DNA from: Firmicutes bacterium UBA4996
GTDB lineage: Bacteria; Bacillota; Limnochordia; Darwinibacteriales; Darwinibacteriaceae
Reading direction: 5' to 3'
Assembly (NCBI GenBank): GCA_002396805.1
Contig: DGYW01000013.1
Location: forward strand, 1-49,280
DNA: 49,280 bases
The notes under the pieces: model-generated
Told to the model about the DNA's origin: nothing
Databases searched by the model: none
What the model saw: the letters and a program-made list of their open reading frames with translations, nothing else
Program-made: the position numbers and the translations under genes
Part shown: in pieces, positions 48,804 through 49,280 of the stretch
How the letters are laid out: every line of letters starts with the position of its first letter
Numbering within the stretch: the first letter of the stretch is position 1

Positions 48804-49280
48804 TTAGTACAGGAAGAATTCTTGCCTTTCCCTAGTAAACCTTGCGGCTTCTTGCTTCCAATCCTCCAAGAGCTGGTCGAGTGCTAGTCGATCTTGGTTG
48901 CTTAAAAGCTCCCGAAGTCGACTTGTGCCAGCTAAAAGATCGAAGAAATAGCGCTGACCTGGGGGAGTTAGGAATTGGAATTCTTCATGATTACGGATGA
49001 TTGTATCCAGTAACGAAACAATAGTGACATGGGGGTCAAAGCTAGTACGATCCACCACGTGTACTTGCACCCCACTACATAATACGCCCTGGTGCTTGCT
49101 AAAGGAGGGGGTGAAATAGGTTGGGCGAAATATTACTCCCCCTAAAGTGAGAGAATTTAATTCGCTGGCTAGGTGATCCCCGTCAATCCATGGGGCTCCA
49201 ATTAACTCAAAGGGTCTGGTGGTCCCTCGACCTTCAGATAGATTGGTGCCCTCAATCAGGCAGGTGCCTGGATAAACCAA
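48804..49280 (-). CDS. namZ: Exo-beta-N-acetylmuramidase NamZ (DUF1343), N-terminus off the right edge
   Basis: The visible 158 residues are the C-terminal part of a DUF1343 protein, open to the edge. Signatures are PGTCLIEGTNLSEGRGTTRPFELIGAPW (seen as LIEGTNLSEGRGTTRPFE), GVIFRPTYFTPSFSKHQG and GVQVHVVD. NamZ (YbbC of B. subtilis) splits terminal MurNAc from peptidoglycan glycans. The active-site Asp/Glu region and any signal peptide are outside the window, so export cannot be judged. It heads the cluster namZ-murR-kinase-nagZ. Confidence 0.88.
   Translation of the reverse strand: MVYPGTCLIEGTNLSEGRGTTRPFELIGAPWIDGDHLASELNSLTLGGVIFRPTYFTPSFSKHQGVLCSGVQVHVVDRTSFDPHVTIVSLLDTIIRNHEEFQFLTPPGQRYFFDLLAGTSRLRELLSNQDRLALDQLLEDWKQEAARFTRERQEFFLY

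Noticed and set aside
1..49280. CRISPR arrays, prophage, insertion sequences, tRNA or rRNA genes
   Set aside because: No regular repeat-spacer pattern, transposase, integrase or structured RNA gene was recognised on either strand.

Overview
The window looks like a compact stretch of a Bacillota (Firmicutes) chromosome, probably from an anaerobe or facultative anaerobe. Pointers are strong AGGAGG-type ribosome sites, frequent GTG/TTG starts, a ydaO-type c-di-AMP riboswitch, a SpoIID/LytB protein, a Spo0B-type histidine kinase, an FNR-like regulator, tryptophanase and a MurNAc/GlcNAc wall-salvage cluster. No rRNA, tRNA, CRISPR array, phage gene or insertion sequence was seen. About two thirds of the genes are on the minus strand. 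Species and class cannot be fixed from the sequence alone.

Left part (1-5.5 kb): an sn-glycerol-1-phosphate dehydrogenase cut by the left edge is divergent from a DeoR regulator, with interleaved promoters. Then come a TIM-barrel sugar isomerase, an unrecognised 240-residue protein that appears to start at CTG, and a PfkB kinase/nitroreductase pair. 5.5-9.3 kb: OsmC, a two-domain uridine-kinase-like protein, a glycerophosphodiesterase, an HD-GYP protein and a small LiaF-type membrane protein. 9.3-13.8 kb: an amino-acid block (IlvE, PepF, tryptophanase). 14-17.6 kb: a heterodimeric ABC exporter with one degenerate ATP site. 17.6-23 kb: MFS, hemolysin III, PAP2, an alanyl-tRNA editing protein whose start seems to be ATT, and an orphan histidine kinase.

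23-27.2 kb: an FNR-like regulator/DUF368/beta-helix operon, then a PII-like protein and a CPA2 antiporter. The antiporter is preceded by a complete switch: consensus promoter, c-di-AMP aptamer, intrinsic terminator, ribosome site. 27.2-31.5 kb: MoxR-DUF58-DUF4129 genes and a HAD phosphatase. 31.6-37.8 kb: a minus-strand run of TIM-barrel protein, SGNH hydrolase, ABC exporter, DUF1854 protein and second ABC exporter. Both exporters carry an extra N-terminal domain and a four-cysteine zinc ribbon. This is the best candidate for a poorly described system. 38-45.4 kb: a DinG/XPD-type helicase, a small winged-helix protein, a flippase-like protein, SpoIID, an M20 amidohydrolase, a CoA-binding protein and a stand-alone 5'-3' exonuclease. 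45.4 kb to the right edge: NagZ, an amino-sugar kinase, a MurR-type regulator and the end of NamZ, which together fit cleavage, uptake control and phosphorylation of wall amino sugars.

Starts were chosen mainly from ribosome-site spacing and family N-termini. Functions rest on motifs read by eye; no database search was run.
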